Below are positions 1 to 8,922 of a DNA stretch of 50,056 nucleotides, piece by piece. Where the stretch lies: the NCBI GenBank assembly GCA_026126305.1, contig JAHCJI010000017.1, positions 1 through 50,056 on the forward strand. Reading direction: 5' to 3'. The notes below the pieces were generated by a model. It had not been told where the DNA came from, searched no databases, and saw nothing but the letters and a program-made list of their open reading frames with translations. Source of the DNA: Phycisphaeraceae bacterium. GTDB taxonomy: Bacteria > Planctomycetota > Phycisphaerae > Phycisphaerales > UBA1924. Position 1 is the first letter of the stretch, and each line of letters opens with the position of its first letter. A program made the translations under genes and the position numbers.

Positions 1-513
1 CCGTTCTGGCGCGAAGCTCATGGTGATGCGACAGAGGGCTGGGCTCGCGCGGATGCCCTCTCGCCCGGCGATCGTGTGCGGACCCTATCCGGCGCGGCGG
101 TTGTCGAGAGCGTACACTTCGGCAGTGAACGCACGACGGTGTACAACCTGTCGGTCGAGACCGATCCCAGTTATCTCATCGGTGATGATGGGGTGTGGGT
201 GCATAACTGCAGGATTCTTGTACGGAACTTTAATGATGGCATGTCGGAAGCACTTACGTTTCTAACTAAGCGCGGTTACGGCCAACTGTCTCAGCCAGTG
301 CTTGGAAAATTTGGTCCCAACAAGGGTAAACCCACTGGCATGATGTCGGCTGATGGTAAGGCAAAGTACCGGATTGAGTACGACGGATCAAATGGCTTCC
401 ACATTAATGTGCAAGCTGGTAAAGAGAAGGGGCCGCACATCGTGATTGAAGGGAAAAGCGAAGCAGACATGATGGCCACGCTGAGGCAGCTGTTCCCAGA
501 CAGTTATCCGTAA
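1..513 (+). CDS. RHS/Hint polymorphic toxin, C-terminal part (5' end outside window)
   Basis: The reading frame is open from base 1 and begins inside a Hint (intein-like autoprocessing) domain: HPFWREA-type block minus its His codon, then GWARADALSPGD, ending in the characteristic VWVHN at bases 196-207. After VHN comes a variable tip of about 101 residues (208-510) with the stretch KYRIEYDGSNGFHINVQAG and a conserved-looking GPHIV. In RHS polymorphic toxins the Hint domain releases such tips, so this is inferred to be the toxic domain. I do not recognise the toxin family; its basic and aromatic content would fit a nuclease, but no catalytic motif is evident. The putative immunity gene starts 11 bases downstream. 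The tip and the next gene are clearly more AT-rich than the Hint part, as expected for exchanged cassettes. Confidence 0.85.
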   Translation, partial: PFWREAHGDATEGWARADALSPGDRVRTLSGAAVVESVHFGSERTTVYNLSVETDPSYLIGDDGVWVHNCRILVRNFNDGMSEALTFLTKRGYGQLSQPVLGKFGPNKGKPTGMMSADGKAKYRIEYDGSNGFHINVQAGKEKGPHIVIEGKSEADMMATLRQLFPDSYP

Positions 514-524
514 ACGAGTACTTC

Positions 525-947
525 ATGGTCAACGACGACTTTATTAACGACTTTCTTGGATTGACAGGCAAAATTGAGGGAGTTGCGGCACCTCAATCAC
601 CGTCCGCGACTGAGTGCATTAGTGAATTTGAATCTCGATTTCCTGTAGGAGGCAACTGGAGTCCTTTTCCACACCTTTGTTTTAATCTTTACAATAAAGG
701 TGAAATTAAGTTGCTGGCGAAGGCAGCGAGGGCAATGCTTGATAGCAGCCCAGCCGTGACCCTATTTGTAGTGCCAGATGATTTCACTGAACATGTTCTA
801 GAAGTACCTGTTACGAAGTTGCAGCATTGCCTAATAGAAATTGTGCATATGCCGTGCGGGTTCTTGATAGGACCTTCGACCTACAAGTGGGTAATAGATC
901 TCAGGATGATTGGATCAGCGTATCTATCGTGTTTGAAGCCTGAGTAA
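525..947 (+). CDS. Putative immunity protein of the first cassette
   Basis: This 140-residue protein starts at ATG 525, 11 bases after the toxin stop. It is predicted cytoplasmic: there is no signal peptide or membrane segment. It is AT-rich compared with the RHS core, which is usual for immunity genes of polymorphic toxins. I do not recognise the family with certainty. The pattern of alternating beta-like hydrophobic stretches (VTLFVVPDDF, LIEIVHMPCGFLIG) resembles small alpha/beta immunity proteins. The immunity role is inferred only from position directly behind the toxin tip. About 100 bases of AT-rich spacer with no gene follow before the next cassette. Confidence 0.6.
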   Translation: MVNDDFINDFLGLTGKIEGVAAPQSPSATECISEFESRFPVGGNWSPFPHLCFNLYNKGEIKLLAKAARAMLDSSPAVTLFVVPDDFTEHVLEVPVTKLQHCLIEIVHMPCGFLIGPSTYKWVIDLRMIGSAYLSCLKPE

Positions 948-1050
948 GTAGTGTCATCATAGTGCGCTAACAGTTGTCATTGTTTGTGAGTAATCGATCA
1001 GTAGTGACACTAAGGTTAGTAATATTATTAGAGCCGGCTGACTCTACTTT

Positions 1051-2313
1051 GTGACAAGAGAGCTCGACGGGCGCGGCTTCGCGGCGGTGTCGCTCGCGTT
1101 CAGCATGGAGGACCTCTACGGCGACGGGATGAACTTATATGAGTACCTCGGGTCGAACCCGTGGAGCCGGAGCGACCCGCTGGGTTTGTCGTGGGACCCG
1201 TTCAGCATCGTGGATGACTTCCTGGCCGAGCGTGCGGGCGGCAGCGCGGCGTTGCTGTCGGCGCTGGGCCAGGAGACCAAGGCCGCGGCGGTGGTGGCGG
1301 CGACGATCGCGAGTTTCCTGCCGTTCCCGTTTGTTGGGAATATTGGCGAACTCGCGTTATTCGCGCTGGGCGAGTCGAGCGAGGGCGAACTGGCCGTGGC
1401 GATGGCGTTGGGGGTGGTGCCCGGCGGCAAGCTGGCGCACCTGTTCGCCAAGAGCGGGCTGGGCTCGTTCATCGGGAAGATCGGTGCGTCGGCGTGGTCG
1501 TCTGCGAAGCATTACGCGGGCAAGGCGGGCAGTGCGCTGGGAAGGCGTGCGGGTGGGCTTGTAGATCGGGCAAGGGGTTTTGAACCGCGAAAGCCACCGG
1601 GCTCCTGCTGCTTCACAGCAGGTACAGTAGTATGGACGATCTTTGGTCTTATCCCCATCGAGCAGGTGGTTGTTGGTGACATCATCCTTACTCGCGACGA
1701 GGGGACCAAGCAGTTTGTCTTTGCCACAGTTACGGAGCGATTCCTCACTGAAGGCGCTGCACTGCTTGAGGTCACTGTCCGGTATAGCTCGGGCCAACTC
1801 GAGACGATCAAAACAACTGATGAGCACCCTTTCTGGCGAGAGGCGGATCACGATGATCTCGATGGCTGGGTTCGTGCTGACGCTCTCACTCCAGGTGATC
1901 AGGTGCGGGCAGTCTCGGGAGAGGCGGTAGTAGTTCGAGCGCGCTTCGGCAGCGAGCGCTCTACAGTCTTCAACCTAACGGTGTCAACTAGTCCTAGTTA
2001 CCTTGTCGGTAGCAACGGTCTGTGGGTGCATAACTGCCCAAGATTTGATGCGGTACGCGATTACTGGGGACCGATGTACGGATGGCAAAAGCCACCGCAG
2101 GCCGATGTCGTGGTGCGCGACATCCGTACTGGGGAGCAAGTACGAATGAAGGTGACGAAAGAGGTCCATCATCGCCATCCGCAGTCCGGTGGTGGTACTA
2201 ATGCGCTGGACAATCTTTGGGAAGTGTGGCCGTGGGAGCATGAAGCAATTGACTCTCATCGGCACTGGCCATATCAACTCGAGACTATTATTACAGTGTA
2301 CAACGGATTATAA
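1051..2313 (+). CDS. Orphan RHS-core fragment with Hint and HNH-type nuclease toxin
   Basis: This 420-residue cassette begins in the middle of the RHS core: homology to the other copies starts at about base 1062 (GRGFAAVSLAFSMEDLYGDG). There is no YD-repeat region and no signal peptide. Only a GTG at 1051 without a visible ribosome binding site is available, so it may be a silent recombination donor. Domains: RHS-associated core end (residues 1-60), alanine/glycine-rich linker (60-185), Hint domain from Cys187 (CFTAGTVVW) through TTDEHPFW to VWVHN ending at 328, and toxin tip 329-420. The tip carries KEVHHRHPQSGGGTNALDNL and a later WPWEHEAID with RHW, which fits an HNH/Endo VII superfamily DNase. 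A SUKH-type immunity gene abuts the stop codon. Confidence 0.8.
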   Translation: MTRELDGRGFAAVSLAFSMEDLYGDGMNLYEYLGSNPWSRSDPLGLSWDPFSIVDDFLAERAGGSAALLSALGQETKAAAVVAATIASFLPFPFVGNIGELALFALGESSEGELAVAMALGVVPGGKLAHLFAKSGLGSFIGKIGASAWSSAKHYAGKAGSALGRRAGGLVDRARGFEPRKPPGSCCFTAGTVVWTIFGLIPIEQVVVGDIILTRDEGTKQFVFATVTERFLTEGAALLEVTVRYSSGQLETIKTTDEHPFWREADHDDLDGWVRADALTPGDQVRAVSGEAVVVRARFGSERSTVFNLTVSTSPSYLVGSNGLWVHNCPRFDAVRDYWGPMYGWQKPPQADVVVRDIRTGEQVRMKVTKEVHHRHPQSGGGTNALDNLWEVWPWEHEAIDSHRHWPYQLETIITVYNGL

Positions 2314-2781
2314 GTGGCATCAGTTCGACAAATTTTACAGGATTTAAAGGCTAGACGAGATGCTACAGGCGTCACGTGGTATGATGCTGCTGATTGGTCG
2401 GGTGTTGTTGACAGATTTGCTGGCTATAGCCAATATGTTCCAGACCCATTGCGTGATCTGTATCTTTATACAGATGGTCTGGAACTGGGCACTTTTCGCA
2501 TACTACCCATTGCTGAAATTATGTGGCCGGAATTGTCCATGTGTTCCATACACATCTGGGGTAATGGCGATGTCGATTGTGTGCATGTCCCGTGTAATGA
2601 ACAACGTGGAGATCCCCCAGTGTTCTTTATGGGTCATGACCCGCAGTGGACATTTAGAGTGTCTGAGTCGTTCTCAGAGTGGCTGGAGTCGGTGATTGAA
2701 GAATATCTTAAACATGGGTTTGTGTTATCGCCATGGGACTGCTATATGGCACGTGCAAGACGAACATATTTCTACATATAA
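2314..2781 (+). CDS. SUKH (SMI1/KNR4) family immunity protein
   Basis: This 155-residue protein starts with GTG at 2314, immediately after the HNH toxin stop, so translation is probably coupled. The stretch PDPLRDLYLYTDGLEL followed by RILPIAEI is the typical SUKH signature: the LxxLY-x-x-TDG motif and the (I/L)xxxxEI strand. SUKH proteins are the commonest immunity proteins of nuclease polymorphic toxins and bind their cognate toxin in the cytoplasm. Pairing with the HNH tip upstream is inferred from adjacency. The gene is AT-rich relative to the RHS core. The roughly 250 bases after it (2782-3034) contain no convincing gene. Confidence 0.8.
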   Translation: MASVRQILQDLKARRDATGVTWYDAADWSGVVDRFAGYSQYVPDPLRDLYLYTDGLELGTFRILPIAEIMWPELSMCSIHIWGNGDVDCVHVPCNEQRGDPPVFFMGHDPQWTFRVSESFSEWLESVIEEYLKHGFVLSPWDCYMARARRTYFYI

Positions 2782-3034
2782 TCCTTGTGGTCCGCAGGTG
2801 GATCGGTTGTTGTGCTGTGATGTACTGTAAAGGGCTTTGGTGGATCATTATTGAAGTAAAGTATCCAAGTGTGGTTGTTCGCGGGTCAATGGACCCGTGT
2901 CTCCATCGCCCCCGGCGTAGTGAATGGCTCTGCTTGGCGACGTCACAGCAGTGCTGCGTGCATGATATGGGGTGTAGCAGGCCTCGCTACGATTCGGTAG
3001 ATTGTCCCAGGCTAAACATGCTCGGGAAGCGACA

Positions 3035-4945
3035 TTGAACAGAGTCATTGTGATGCTTCTGCTTGTCGTGCTTGTGATGGGTAGTGCCGCGGCGGGGACC
3101 ACGGCCTGCACCGAACGCCTGTACTACGACGGCATCCGGCGCATCCAGGAGGTGGTCGTCGACCCCGTGCTGGGCAACAGCAACCAGGGCTCGCAGTCGC
3201 AGCAGGAGCAGAACCAGGTTGGTGGCGGTACCGCGACGCCGTACCTGGCGCGGGAGTACGTCTGGGGGCCTGGGGATAACGGCTTCGACGAGCTACTCGT
3301 GCAGTACGACGGCAACGGCGCCGCGTGGTGGGCCATCATGGACGCCGGCGGCGACTTGGTCGCGTTGTGCGACTTCGGCGGGCCGAACGGCGAGGCCCGC
3401 GTCGTTGGTCAGTGGACGTACGACGCCTACGGCGCGGTGCTGAGCGCCGATCACCTGCACGCGATGGCGTTGCCGCACCTGGGGCACAAGGGGCTGTTCC
3501 TCGACCGGCTGGACGTGGGCATCGTCACGAGCTATGGCGGGTCGGAGAGCCCACGTCTGGTGCCGTACGGGCATAACTTCTATCACAACCGCAACCGCGT
3601 GTACGCCCCGGCGCTGGGCCGCTTCATGCAGCGTGACCCGAACGCGACGGCGCAGGCGTTGCTCGCGTCTTCGTCGACCGGCCGCGGCTTCGCGGCGGTG
3701 TCGCTGGCGTTCAGCATGGAGGACCTGTACGGCGACGGGATGAACCTGTACGAGTACCTCGGTTCGAACCCGTGGCAGCGGAACGATCCGCTGGGCTTGT
3801 CGTGGGATCCGTTCAGCATCGTGGACGACTATCTCGCCGAGTCGGCGGGCAATCGCGCGGCGCTGCTGTCCTCGCTGGGCCAGAACACCAAGGCGGCCGC
3901 GCTCGTGGCGGCGACGATCGCGAGTTACCTGCCGTTCCCGTTCGTGGGGAACCTGGGCGAGGTGGCGTTGTATGCGCTGGGTGAATCGAGCGATTCACAG
4001 CTCGCGATGGGCCTTGCGCTGGGCGTGGTGCCGGGCGGCAAGCTGGCGCACATGTTCGCCAAGAGCGGGCTGGGGTCGTTCATCGGGAAGATCGGGGCGT
4101 CGGCGTGGAAGTCGGCCAAGCACTATGCGACGAAGCCGGGAGGGTTCCTCGGAGCCGGATACGGTCTGGCCAAACGAGCCGCCCAGTTCCTACGAAAGAA
4201 CTGCGGCTGTTTCGAGGGTGGCACGGTCGTGTGGACGCTCCGTGGCATCGTGCCGATCGAGACGGTCACGACCGATGACTTCGTGTTCGCGCAGGATGAA
4301 GCCACGGGCGAACTCTCGCTCCGCCGGGTTGTGCAGACCTTTGTTCGTCAGGGCGCCCCGATCGTCGCGGTGACGATCACGACCGCGGCGGGAGCGCAGG
4401 AGACATTCCGCACGACCGAAGAGCATCCGTTCTGGGTGCAGACGGAGGGCTGGGTCGAGGCGGGGAACTTGACTGCGGGCGATGCCGTCGAAGTCCCGGG
4501 AGGATGCGCGACCGTTGAGGCGGTCCGGTTTACGCCGGATCTGGAGGCGGTCTACAATTTCGAGGTCGAGGGCGTTCACACCTACTTCGTGGGTGCGAAC
4601 GGCGTGCTGGTTCATAACCGGGGTCCATGTAAACTAAAGGTTCTTGGAGGAAAAATTCCGAGATCAGAACTCAAGTATCGGCCTTCTTATCGCGGTGGTG
4701 CTCCCTATGGTCTTGATGGAAAAGGGATTGAGCTACACCATCCAAATGCACAAAAACCACTTGAAGTGCGAGAGATGGGTCGTGATAGCAACCGTGGCAA
4801 GGGAAATAAAAAGCAGAATCATCCCGAGCCCTGGGAGGGGATGTCCGCTGGCGATCGGTCGGCCTACGATGCGGAGCGAAGACTCTATTGGGAACAAGAG
4901 TGGGACTCCGGCCGTTTTGAGGGACTTCCGAGCAAGCCGAGGTAA
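3035..4945 (+). CDS. RHS-core/Hint protein with own leader and LHH-like toxin tip
   Basis: The start TTG 3035 is chosen because GGGAAG lies 5 bases upstream and a basic residue then precedes a hydrophobic segment (VIVMLLLVVLVMG, residues 4-16); starts at 3002, 3050 or 3053 are possible. The 636-residue product has a signal-peptide or anchor-like N terminus, RHS-core sequence (TERLYYDGIRRIQEV to GRFMQRDPNATAQ to YEYLGSNPWQRNDPLGLSWD, about residues 25-265), an Ala/Gly-rich linker, a Hint domain from about Cys392 through TTEEHPFW to VHN at 528, and a 108-residue tip. The tip contains GKGIELHHP and later NHPEPW, suggesting an HNH/Endo VII nuclease of the LHH type (tentative). It lacks the long YD-repeat barrel of full RHS proteins, so this is a shortened derivative. 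A SUKH immunity gene follows. Confidence 0.82.
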   Translation: MNRVIVMLLLVVLVMGSAAAGTTACTERLYYDGIRRIQEVVVDPVLGNSNQGSQSQQEQNQVGGGTATPYLAREYVWGPGDNGFDELLVQYDGNGAAWWAIMDAGGDLVALCDFGGPNGEARVVGQWTYDAYGAVLSADHLHAMALPHLGHKGLFLDRLDVGIVTSYGGSESPRLVPYGHNFYHNRNRVYAPALGRFMQRDPNATAQALLASSSTGRGFAAVSLAFSMEDLYGDGMNLYEYLGSNPWQRNDPLGLSWDPFSIVDDYLAESAGNRAALLSSLGQNTKAAALVAATIASYLPFPFVGNLGEVALYALGESSDSQLAMGLALGVVPGGKLAHMFAKSGLGSFIGKIGASAWKSAKHYATKPGGFLGAGYGLAKRAAQFLRKNCGCFEGGTVVWTLRGIVPIETVTTDDFVFAQDEATGELSLRRVVQTFVRQGAPIVAVTITTAAGAQETFRTTEEHPFWVQTEGWVEAGNLTAGDAVEVPGGCATVEAVRFTPDLEAVYNFEVEGVHTYFVGANGVLVHNRGPCKLKVLGGKIPRSELKYRPSYRGGAPYGLDGKGIELHHPNAQKPLEVREMGRDSNRGKGNKKQNHPEPWEGMSAGDRSAYDAERRLYWEQEWDSGRFEGLPSKPR

Positions 4946-4947
4946 TC

Positions 4948-5409
4948 ATGAAAAATGATCTGGTATTGGCTATTGAAACGGCCCCAGTCAGCGTCAATGC
5001 CAGGTCGATGTCGCAAGATGAACTTGAGCATGTGAGGAGAAGATTTGGCAGTGATTTGCCAGAATGGTTTCTGCAGGCCATGTTGGATGCTGCGCTATTT
5101 GGTACTATCTACGAGTATTCTGCCGAAGGGGTGTTCGCACGGCTATCGTGGCTGACTGGGAATGAGATGATTGATGAGGCCGAGATCTACCCTGGCATAG
5201 ATGCTGTCGCAAATGGCTACATCCCAGTTGGGACGTGTACAGAAGGCAGCGGCGATTCATACTTCGTTTGCTTTCGGAGTTCGGATGATCCGCCTCTAGT
5301 TCAGATATATCATGACATGACTAGGAATGGCGAAGTGCCTGAAGGTGCCTTGCGAACTATTACAACTAAGCTTTCGATCTTTTTTCAACAAGCGGTAGTT
5401 TTGTCTTAA
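4948..5409 (+). CDS. SUKH (SMI1/KNR4) family immunity protein
   Basis: This 153-residue protein starts at ATG 4948, 2 bases after the stop of the LHH-like toxin. RRFGSDLPEWFLQAML matches the N-terminal SUKH helix (xLPxxFxxxL), and EAEIYPGIDAVANGYIPVG with GDSYFVCF matches the following strands, where SUKH proteins carry a (F/Y)IP(I/V)G and GDxY/F motif. It is inferred to neutralise the adjacent nuclease tip. Composition is AT-richer than the RHS core. The 49 bases after it include an in-frame TAG at 5447 that limits how far upstream the next core fragment can start. Confidence 0.78.
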   Translation: MKNDLVLAIETAPVSVNARSMSQDELEHVRRRFGSDLPEWFLQAMLDAALFGTIYEYSAEGVFARLSWLTGNEMIDEAEIYPGIDAVANGYIPVGTCTEGSGDSYFVCFRSSDDPPLVQIYHDMTRNGEVPEGALRTITTKLSIFFQQAVVLS

Positions 5410-5458
5410 TCGTGTGTTGATGGTAGGATAGAGACTAAGGGCATTTTAGTCGTGGCGT

Positions 5459-6610
5459 TTGATTTACGACGCGTACGGCGCGGTGCTGAGCGCCGATCAC
5501 CTGCACGTGATGGCGTTGCCGCACCTGGGGCACAAGGGGCTGTTCCTCGACCGGCTGGACGTGGGCATCGTCACGAGCTATGGCGGGTCGGAGAGCCCGC
5601 GTCTGGTGCCGTACGGGCATAACTTCTATCACAACCGCAACCGCGTGTACGCCCCGGCGCTGGGCCGCTTCATGCAGCGTGACCCGAACGCGACGGCGCA
5701 GGCGTTGCTCGCGTCTTCGTCGACCGGCCGCGGCTTCGCGGCGGTGTCGCTGGCGTTCAGCATGGAGGACCTGTACGGCGACGGGATGAACCTGTACGAG
5801 TACCTCGGTTCGAACCCGTGGCAGCGGAATGACCCGCTGGGATTGTCGTGGGATCCGTTCAGCATCGTCGACGATTACCTCGCCGAGACGGCGGGCAACC
5901 GGGCGGCGTTGTTATCTTCGCTGGGCCAGAATGCCAAGGCGGCTGCACTCGTGTCGGCCACGATTGCGAGTTATATGCCGTTCCCGTTCGTTGGGAACTT
6001 GGGCGAACTCGCATTATACCGGCTTGGCGAATCAAGCGATGCTCAGCTTGCGTTGGGGCTAGGTCTCGGCTTGATTCCGGGAGGCAAGCTAGCCCATATG
6101 TTCGCCAAGAGCGGGCTGGGTAAGTTCATCGGCAAGCTCGGTGCCTCCGCTTGGAAATCGGCTAAGCACTACGCGTCGAAGGCAGGGAGTGCACTTGGAA
6201 GTGGCGCGGGTGGTCTTGTCGACAGGGCGGGACAACTCCTCAGACGACACGCCGACGCCGCCCCCGAGTTGATGCACAAACTCTCATCGGCCGAGAGGAG
6301 GATGGTCGAAGATCTTAGATCCTTGGGCCGTTCAGTAGATCTTGTTCCTCGATCTGATGTGCCCACGCCTGATTTTTAGGTGGATGGTATTCGAACAGAG
6401 TTGAAGACGCTGACGGCCTGGGGCGACACCACCTTGAAGAACGCACTTGAGAAGGGTGCCAAGCAAGGTGATAAGATCTTGATTGACGCCAGGAATGTTT
6501 CTGCAACCGAGATGTCGATCATCCGCCAGATCAACCGTGCGGAGGGAAACATCGGAAACCTAAGCGGTCGAGTTGAGGTCTGGTGGTCAGGCGGTGTGAT
6601 ATGGAGATAA
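5459..6610 (+). pseudogene. RHS-core fragment with CdiA-like PD-(D/E)XK toxin split by an in-frame TAG
   Basis: The RHS core begins at YDAYGAVLSADHL with only a TTG at 5459 as a possible start. It runs through GRFMQRDPNATAQ and the Ala/Gly-rich linker to an abrupt toxin tip with no Hint domain. The first open part ends at TAG 6377-6379 after RSDVPTPDF, and the same frame continues from 6380 with VDGIRTELKTL, then GDKILIDARN and VEVWWSGGVIW, to TAA at 6608-6610. Across the stop this reads as one CdiA C-terminal-type nuclease domain: PDF, then ELK, fits the PD-(D/E)XK catalytic core. The TAG lies between the presumed catalytic Asp and the ExK pair, so the toxin should be inactive unless the stop is read through. 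The immunity gene follows and looks intact. Confidence 0.8.
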
Positions 6611-6613
6611 TCA

Positions 6614-7033
6614 GTGGGCCTTGATGCATGCGTTTATCGGTCAAATCCAGATCTGCCGCAGTGCTTGGCTGGCAGTAGTGTTCTGCGCGACGAGCACACA
6701 GGCGAACCCTACACCTTGCCCCCGCACACCGACTTGCCGCGCGAGTGCATCATCGCTATCGAGGAGAGCATTGGCAATCTCGCGTTCGTTGCCTGGCTGC
6801 GTGAGAAGCTGCAGCACAGCGGTATGAGGTACATGGAGCTACGCCGGCTTCTACAGCACGGTACGGCATCCGGAACCGTGTTTCCGGTCGAGGCGGCCAC
6901 GAGAATGGGAGCGGAAGCGCGGGAACTTAGACGCGAGCACGCAAACGACAAAGAGGTTGCCAATTTCTGCGAGAAAGTGGCGCGGCTGGCAAGCGCTTCG
7001 CAGGCGGAACAAAATCCAATTGTGCTGGTCTAG
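6614..7033 (+). CDS. Putative immunity protein for the CdiA-like toxin
   Basis: This 139-residue protein starts with GTG at 6614, 3 bases after the split toxin frame ends. It is mostly helical, with no signal peptide or membrane segment: MGLDACVYRS, then EESIGNLAFVAWLREKLQ and a charged C-terminal half. I do not recognise the family, and it is not obviously SUKH. Its role as immunity protein is inferred from position behind a CdiA-type toxin domain. The uninterrupted frame, next to an apparently disabled toxin, would fit retention of protection against kin that still carry the active toxin. Confidence 0.55.
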   Translation: MGLDACVYRSNPDLPQCLAGSSVLRDEHTGEPYTLPPHTDLPRECIIAIEESIGNLAFVAWLREKLQHSGMRYMELRRLLQHGTASGTVFPVEAATRMGAEARELRREHANDKEVANFCEKVARLASASQAEQNPIVLV

Positions 7034-7037
7034 ATTC

Positions 7038-8465
7038 ATGCTACCTGTCCTGCGAGTTGCTCGCTGGCTTTGCATCCTCGCCTCTTGTGTTGCTCTGACG
7101 TTTATCGTTGTTGCCGTTAAGCATTACACATACGACGAGCACGGCCGCTTCATGCAGCGTGATCCGAACGCGACGGCGGCGAGCCTGCTGAGCATGAGCT
7201 CGACCGGCCGCGGCTTCGCGGCGATGTCGTTCAGCATGGAGGACCTGTACGGCGACGGCATGAACCTCTACGAGTACCTCGGGTCGAACCCGTGGCAGCG
7301 GAACGATCCGCTCGGCTTGTCGTGGGACCCGTTCAGCATCGTGGATGACTTCCTGGCCGAGCGTGCGGGCGGCAGCGCGGCGTTGCTGTCGGCGCTGGGG
7401 CAGGAGACCAAGGCCGCGGCGGTGGTGGCGGCGACGATCGCGAGTTATCTTCCGTTCCCGTTTGTTGGGAATCTTGGCGAATTGGCATTATTCGCGTTGG
7501 GCGAGACGAGCGAGGGCGAGTTGGCCGTGGCGATGGCGCTGGGCGTGGTGCCCGGCGGCAAGCTGGCGCACATGTTCGCCAAGAGCGGGCTGGGCTCGTT
7601 CATCGGGAAGATCGGCTCGTCGGCGTGGAAGTCGGCCAAGCACTATGCGGGCAAGGCGGGCAGCGCGCTCGGGAGGGGCGCTGGCGGGCTTGTCGATAGA
7701 GCCAGACAGTTCATGGGCCGAAAGCCGCCGGGATCGTGCTGCTTCACGGCGGGCACCGTTGTCTGGACGATATTTGGGCTTGTGCCGATCGAGCAAGTTG
7801 ACGTCGGTGACCTTGTCTTCACCCTTGATGAAGCAACCGGAGCAATGGTTCTCGGCACGGTCATCGATCAATTCGAGACCGAGGGCGCCGCGCTGCTTGA
7901 ACTCACAGTGCGCCACGAATCAGGTCGCTTGGAAACCATTGAGACGACTGACGAGCATCCGTTCTGGCGCGAGGCCGGAGAGAACTCCGTTGAAGGCTGG
8001 GTCCGAGCGGACGGCCTTACTCCCGGCGATCGTGTGCGGACCTTGTCCGGTGCTGCGGTCGTGGAGACCGCACGCTTCGGCAGTGATCGAACCACTGTCT
8101 ACAATCTGTCGATCTCGACCGACCCCAGCTTCCTCATCGGGGATGATGGGGTTTGGGTGCATAATTGTAGCAAGTTCACGCCGCGCAACTTCAAGCTTGC
8201 TGGCCAGAAGCATCCCAAGACAAACGTGCCGTTTGATTCGATGGGATACCCTGATTTCAGTGATTGGTCGATCGCTACGAGGCAACTTCCGGGCGGACAT
8301 CAGGGACGTCGGCTCGATGAGATTGAGGCAAATCGGTTGGCCGGATTTAGTGAGACACCTGAAGGTTACGTTTGGCATCACCACCAGGATGGTACCACGA
8401 TGCAATTGGTCGATCGGCTAATTCACGAGAAGACTGGTCACACAGGTAGCATACCGGGACGGTGA
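7038..8465 (+). CDS. RHS-core/Hint protein with leader and WHH-type HNH nuclease tip
   Basis: ATG 7038 is chosen over the longer frame from 6957, which would overlap the upstream immunity gene; 475 residues result. Residues 1-28 (MLPVLRVARWLCILASCVAL and on) form a signal-peptide or anchor-like segment fused directly to the end of the RHS core at EHGRFMQRDPN. The Ala/Gly-rich linker leads into a Hint domain from Cys235 (CFTAGTVVWTIFG) through TTDEHPFWREA to VWVHN at 376. The 99-residue tip contains GYVWHHHQDGTTMQLV and EKTGHTGSI, the WHH signature of HNH/Endo VII DNase toxins found in many polymorphic toxin systems. Its Hint domain is nearly the same as the partial one at the window start. 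A SUKH immunity gene starts 10 bases later. Confidence 0.85.
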   Translation: MLPVLRVARWLCILASCVALTFIVVAVKHYTYDEHGRFMQRDPNATAASLLSMSSTGRGFAAMSFSMEDLYGDGMNLYEYLGSNPWQRNDPLGLSWDPFSIVDDFLAERAGGSAALLSALGQETKAAAVVAATIASYLPFPFVGNLGELALFALGETSEGELAVAMALGVVPGGKLAHMFAKSGLGSFIGKIGSSAWKSAKHYAGKAGSALGRGAGGLVDRARQFMGRKPPGSCCFTAGTVVWTIFGLVPIEQVDVGDLVFTLDEATGAMVLGTVIDQFETEGAALLELTVRHESGRLETIETTDEHPFWREAGENSVEGWVRADGLTPGDRVRTLSGAAVVETARFGSDRTTVYNLSISTDPSFLIGDDGVWVHNCSKFTPRNFKLAGQKHPKTNVPFDSMGYPDFSDWSIATRQLPGGHQGRRLDEIEANRLAGFSETPEGYVWHHHQDGTTMQLVDRLIHEKTGHTGSIPGR

Positions 8466-8475
8466 GAAGATTGTC

Positions 8476-8922
8476 ATGAAGCTAAGATCCTTCGGACCAT
8501 GTGATCCACTACATGTAGACCGTTTGGAAGCAGAACTTCGTATCGAGTTGCCGAAGCAATATCGGCAGTGGCTCCTTGAAACAAATGGTGGTATCGTGGA
8601 GGAGCAGCCATACTTCCCTATGCGCGACAACCCGCACAGCGATGCAGAAACACTACGAGCGTTTTATGGGATGGTTCCATCGCACCCGGAATATGACATC
8701 TGTGCGACCATCCATGATCACTTGTGGATTCTGCGACAAGATCATATCCCAATCGGTTTTTCCGGTAGCTCCGGAATTCTCTCGGTCGAATTGACCTCAT
8801 GGAGCGACAAGATCTACTTCTTCGATATCTGCGACGAGGGCGAGCAGAACGGGCTGCGCACGCCTTATTTTGTCGCCGAGAGCATACACGACTTGATAGC
8901 CTCCCTCAGGACTGATGATTGA
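8476..8922 (+). CDS. SUKH (SMI1/KNR4) family immunity protein
   Basis: This 148-residue protein starts at ATG 8476. RIELPKQYRQWLLETNGGIV is the classic SMI1/KNR4 N-terminal signature (LPxxYxxxLLxxNGG). It is followed by a LWILRQDHIPIGFSGSSGIL block, equivalent to the FIPIGxxxxG motif, and the beta-rich KIYFFDIC. SUKH proteins often accompany WHH-type HNH toxins, so the pairing with the preceding gene is well supported by context. Its stop overlaps the TTG start of the next RHS fragment (TTGA at 8919-8922). Confidence 0.85.
   Translation: MKLRSFGPCDPLHVDRLEAELRIELPKQYRQWLLETNGGIVEEQPYFPMRDNPHSDAETLRAFYGMVPSHPEYDICATIHDHLWILRQDHIPIGFSGSSGILSVELTSWSDKIYFFDICDEGEQNGLRTPYFVAESIHDLIASLRTDD

Noticed and set aside
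6957..7037. Longer N terminus for the WHH-toxin protein starting at 6957
   Set aside because: It would overlap the upstream immunity gene by 77 bases and bury the hydrophobic leader that begins at ATG 7038.
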